Source of the DNA: a virus
DNA: 64,000 nt
Virus record (IMG/VR): IMGVR_UViG_3300031952_000004
Location: 1 to 64,000 of that record
Direction: 5' to 3' (one strand)
Of this stretch, positions 63,482-64,000 are shown in pieces; within the stretch, counting starts at the first letter, position 1, and every line of letters starts with the position of its first letter. The position numbers and the translations under genes are program-made. A model generated the notes under the pieces. It searched no databases and was not told where the DNA came from. It was given only the letters and a program-made list of their open reading frames with translations.

Positions 63482-64000
63482 ATGCCAAGTGGAGATTTTC
63501 TCGCACGTATAAAATTAGCATTGGAAGGAAAAGAAAAAGTCGTAAGTGGGTTATCAGAAACACAACGTGCTGCTCAACAACTTGCCAAGACTAAAGTAAC
63601 TACTACCTTCGATAAAGAAGGTCTAGCTACAGGTAAACAAATAGAAGAAACTTTTAAAAATATAACTCCAGCAGCATCGAAAGCCTCTGGTATGATGAAC
63701 GATTTTACCAAAGCATTATCTAGAGTTATAATAGTAGCTCCTATTTGGATGGCTTTTAGAGCTGTTATACAGAGTACGTTTGCTTTACTTAGTGAAGGAT
63801 TTAAAACATGGGAGGATTTTGATAGACAATTAATAAAATCTAAAGCTGTTATTCACGATTATTCTGGAACTACTGACCAAGCTATGGTTGTCTTAGAAGA
63901 TAGAATTAGAACTTTTTCTAAAGAATCAGGAATAGCTTTAGACCAACTAACTTCTTCTTTTTATAGATTCGGAACTGTAGGAATAGCTTTCGAAGATGCT
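63482..64000 (+). CDS. Tape measure protein, N-terminal part (cut by window edge)
   Basis: Starts MPSGDFLARIKLALEGKEKV; AGAGGGATAATACT upstream. At least 173 residues: LSETQRAAQQLAKTKVTTTF, a membrane-compatible segment RVIIVAPIWMAFRAVIQSTF, then GFKTWEDFDRQLIKSKAVIH and FSKESGIALDQLTSSFYRFG. This is the standard N-terminal layout of phage tape measure proteins (fibre-forming helices plus TP901-type core). It determines tail length. The rest is outside the window. Confidence 0.85.
   Translation, partial: MPSGDFLARIKLALEGKEKVVSGLSETQRAAQQLAKTKVTTTFDKEGLATGKQIEETFKNITPAASKASGMMNDFTKALSRVIIVAPIWMAFRAVIQSTFALLSEGFKTWEDFDRQLIKSKAVIHDYSGTTDQAMVVLEDRIRTFSKESGIALDQLTSSFYRFGTVGIAFEDA

Overview
This window is part of a tailed-phage (Caudoviricetes) genome. 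It is strongly AT-rich, packed with short overlapping genes, and carries a complete run of head and tail genes: portal, maturation protease, major capsid, connectors, tail tube and the start of the tape measure. No tail sheath is seen, so a siphovirus-like particle is the best guess. The terminase, DNA polymerase and lysis genes must lie outside the window. AGGAG-type ribosome sites, TTGACA/TATACT promoters and a SpoVG-like protein point to a low-GC bacterial host, perhaps a Firmicute, but the host cannot be fixed from this sequence.

Left arm, 1-32,640, all on the minus strand: about 100 mostly tiny genes. Recognisable are a FEN/5'-3' exonuclease, a MazG-like dATP/dGTP diphosphohydrolase, an intein-split nucleoside deoxyribosyltransferase-like protein, a membrane-anchored HtrA-like protease, a metallophosphoesterase, a SpoVG-like protein, a sigma-like factor with a cysteine cluster, a tyrosine recombinase, a RuvB-like AAA+ motor, an exported collagen-like protein, a ThiF/E1-like enzyme with a ubiquitin-like partner ending in Gly-Gly, and a HExxH peptidase. 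Many others are zinc-ribbon proteins or single-helix membrane peptides below 60 residues. From about 22.9 to 32.2 kb nearly every gene, and several gaps, contain the GC-rich word CCGGG on the coding strand, which is almost absent elsewhere.

Divergence zone, 32,640-34,609: no conventional gene. It holds a strong leftward promoter, an array of paired TTCTACC direct repeats, three consecutive perfect palindromes, a rightward promoter that shares a 21-base core with the one in front of the SpoVG-like gene, two possible micro-ORFs, and a highly structured leader ending in an intrinsic terminator just before the late genes. It is the best candidate for an origin and early/late control region.

Right arm, 34,610-64,000, all on the plus strand: first a cassette of adsorption proteins (beta-helix fibres, a heptad-repeat protein, triplicated fibre domains) with a PIG-L deacetylase and a glycosyltransferase among them; then portal, protease/scaffold, capsid, connectors, tail terminator and tail tube; then more fibre-like genes, probable tail-assembly genes and the tape measure, which runs off the end.

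The genome is heavily colonised by homing endonucleases: one LAGLIDADG intein, eight free-standing HNH genes plus one decayed copy, and two PD-(D/E)XK genes, most wedged between essential genes with start/stop overlaps. The most promising candidate for an undescribed system is the ubiquitin-like/E1-like pair at 24.5-25.6 kb; the CCGGG motif field and the structured control region are the most striking DNA-level signals.
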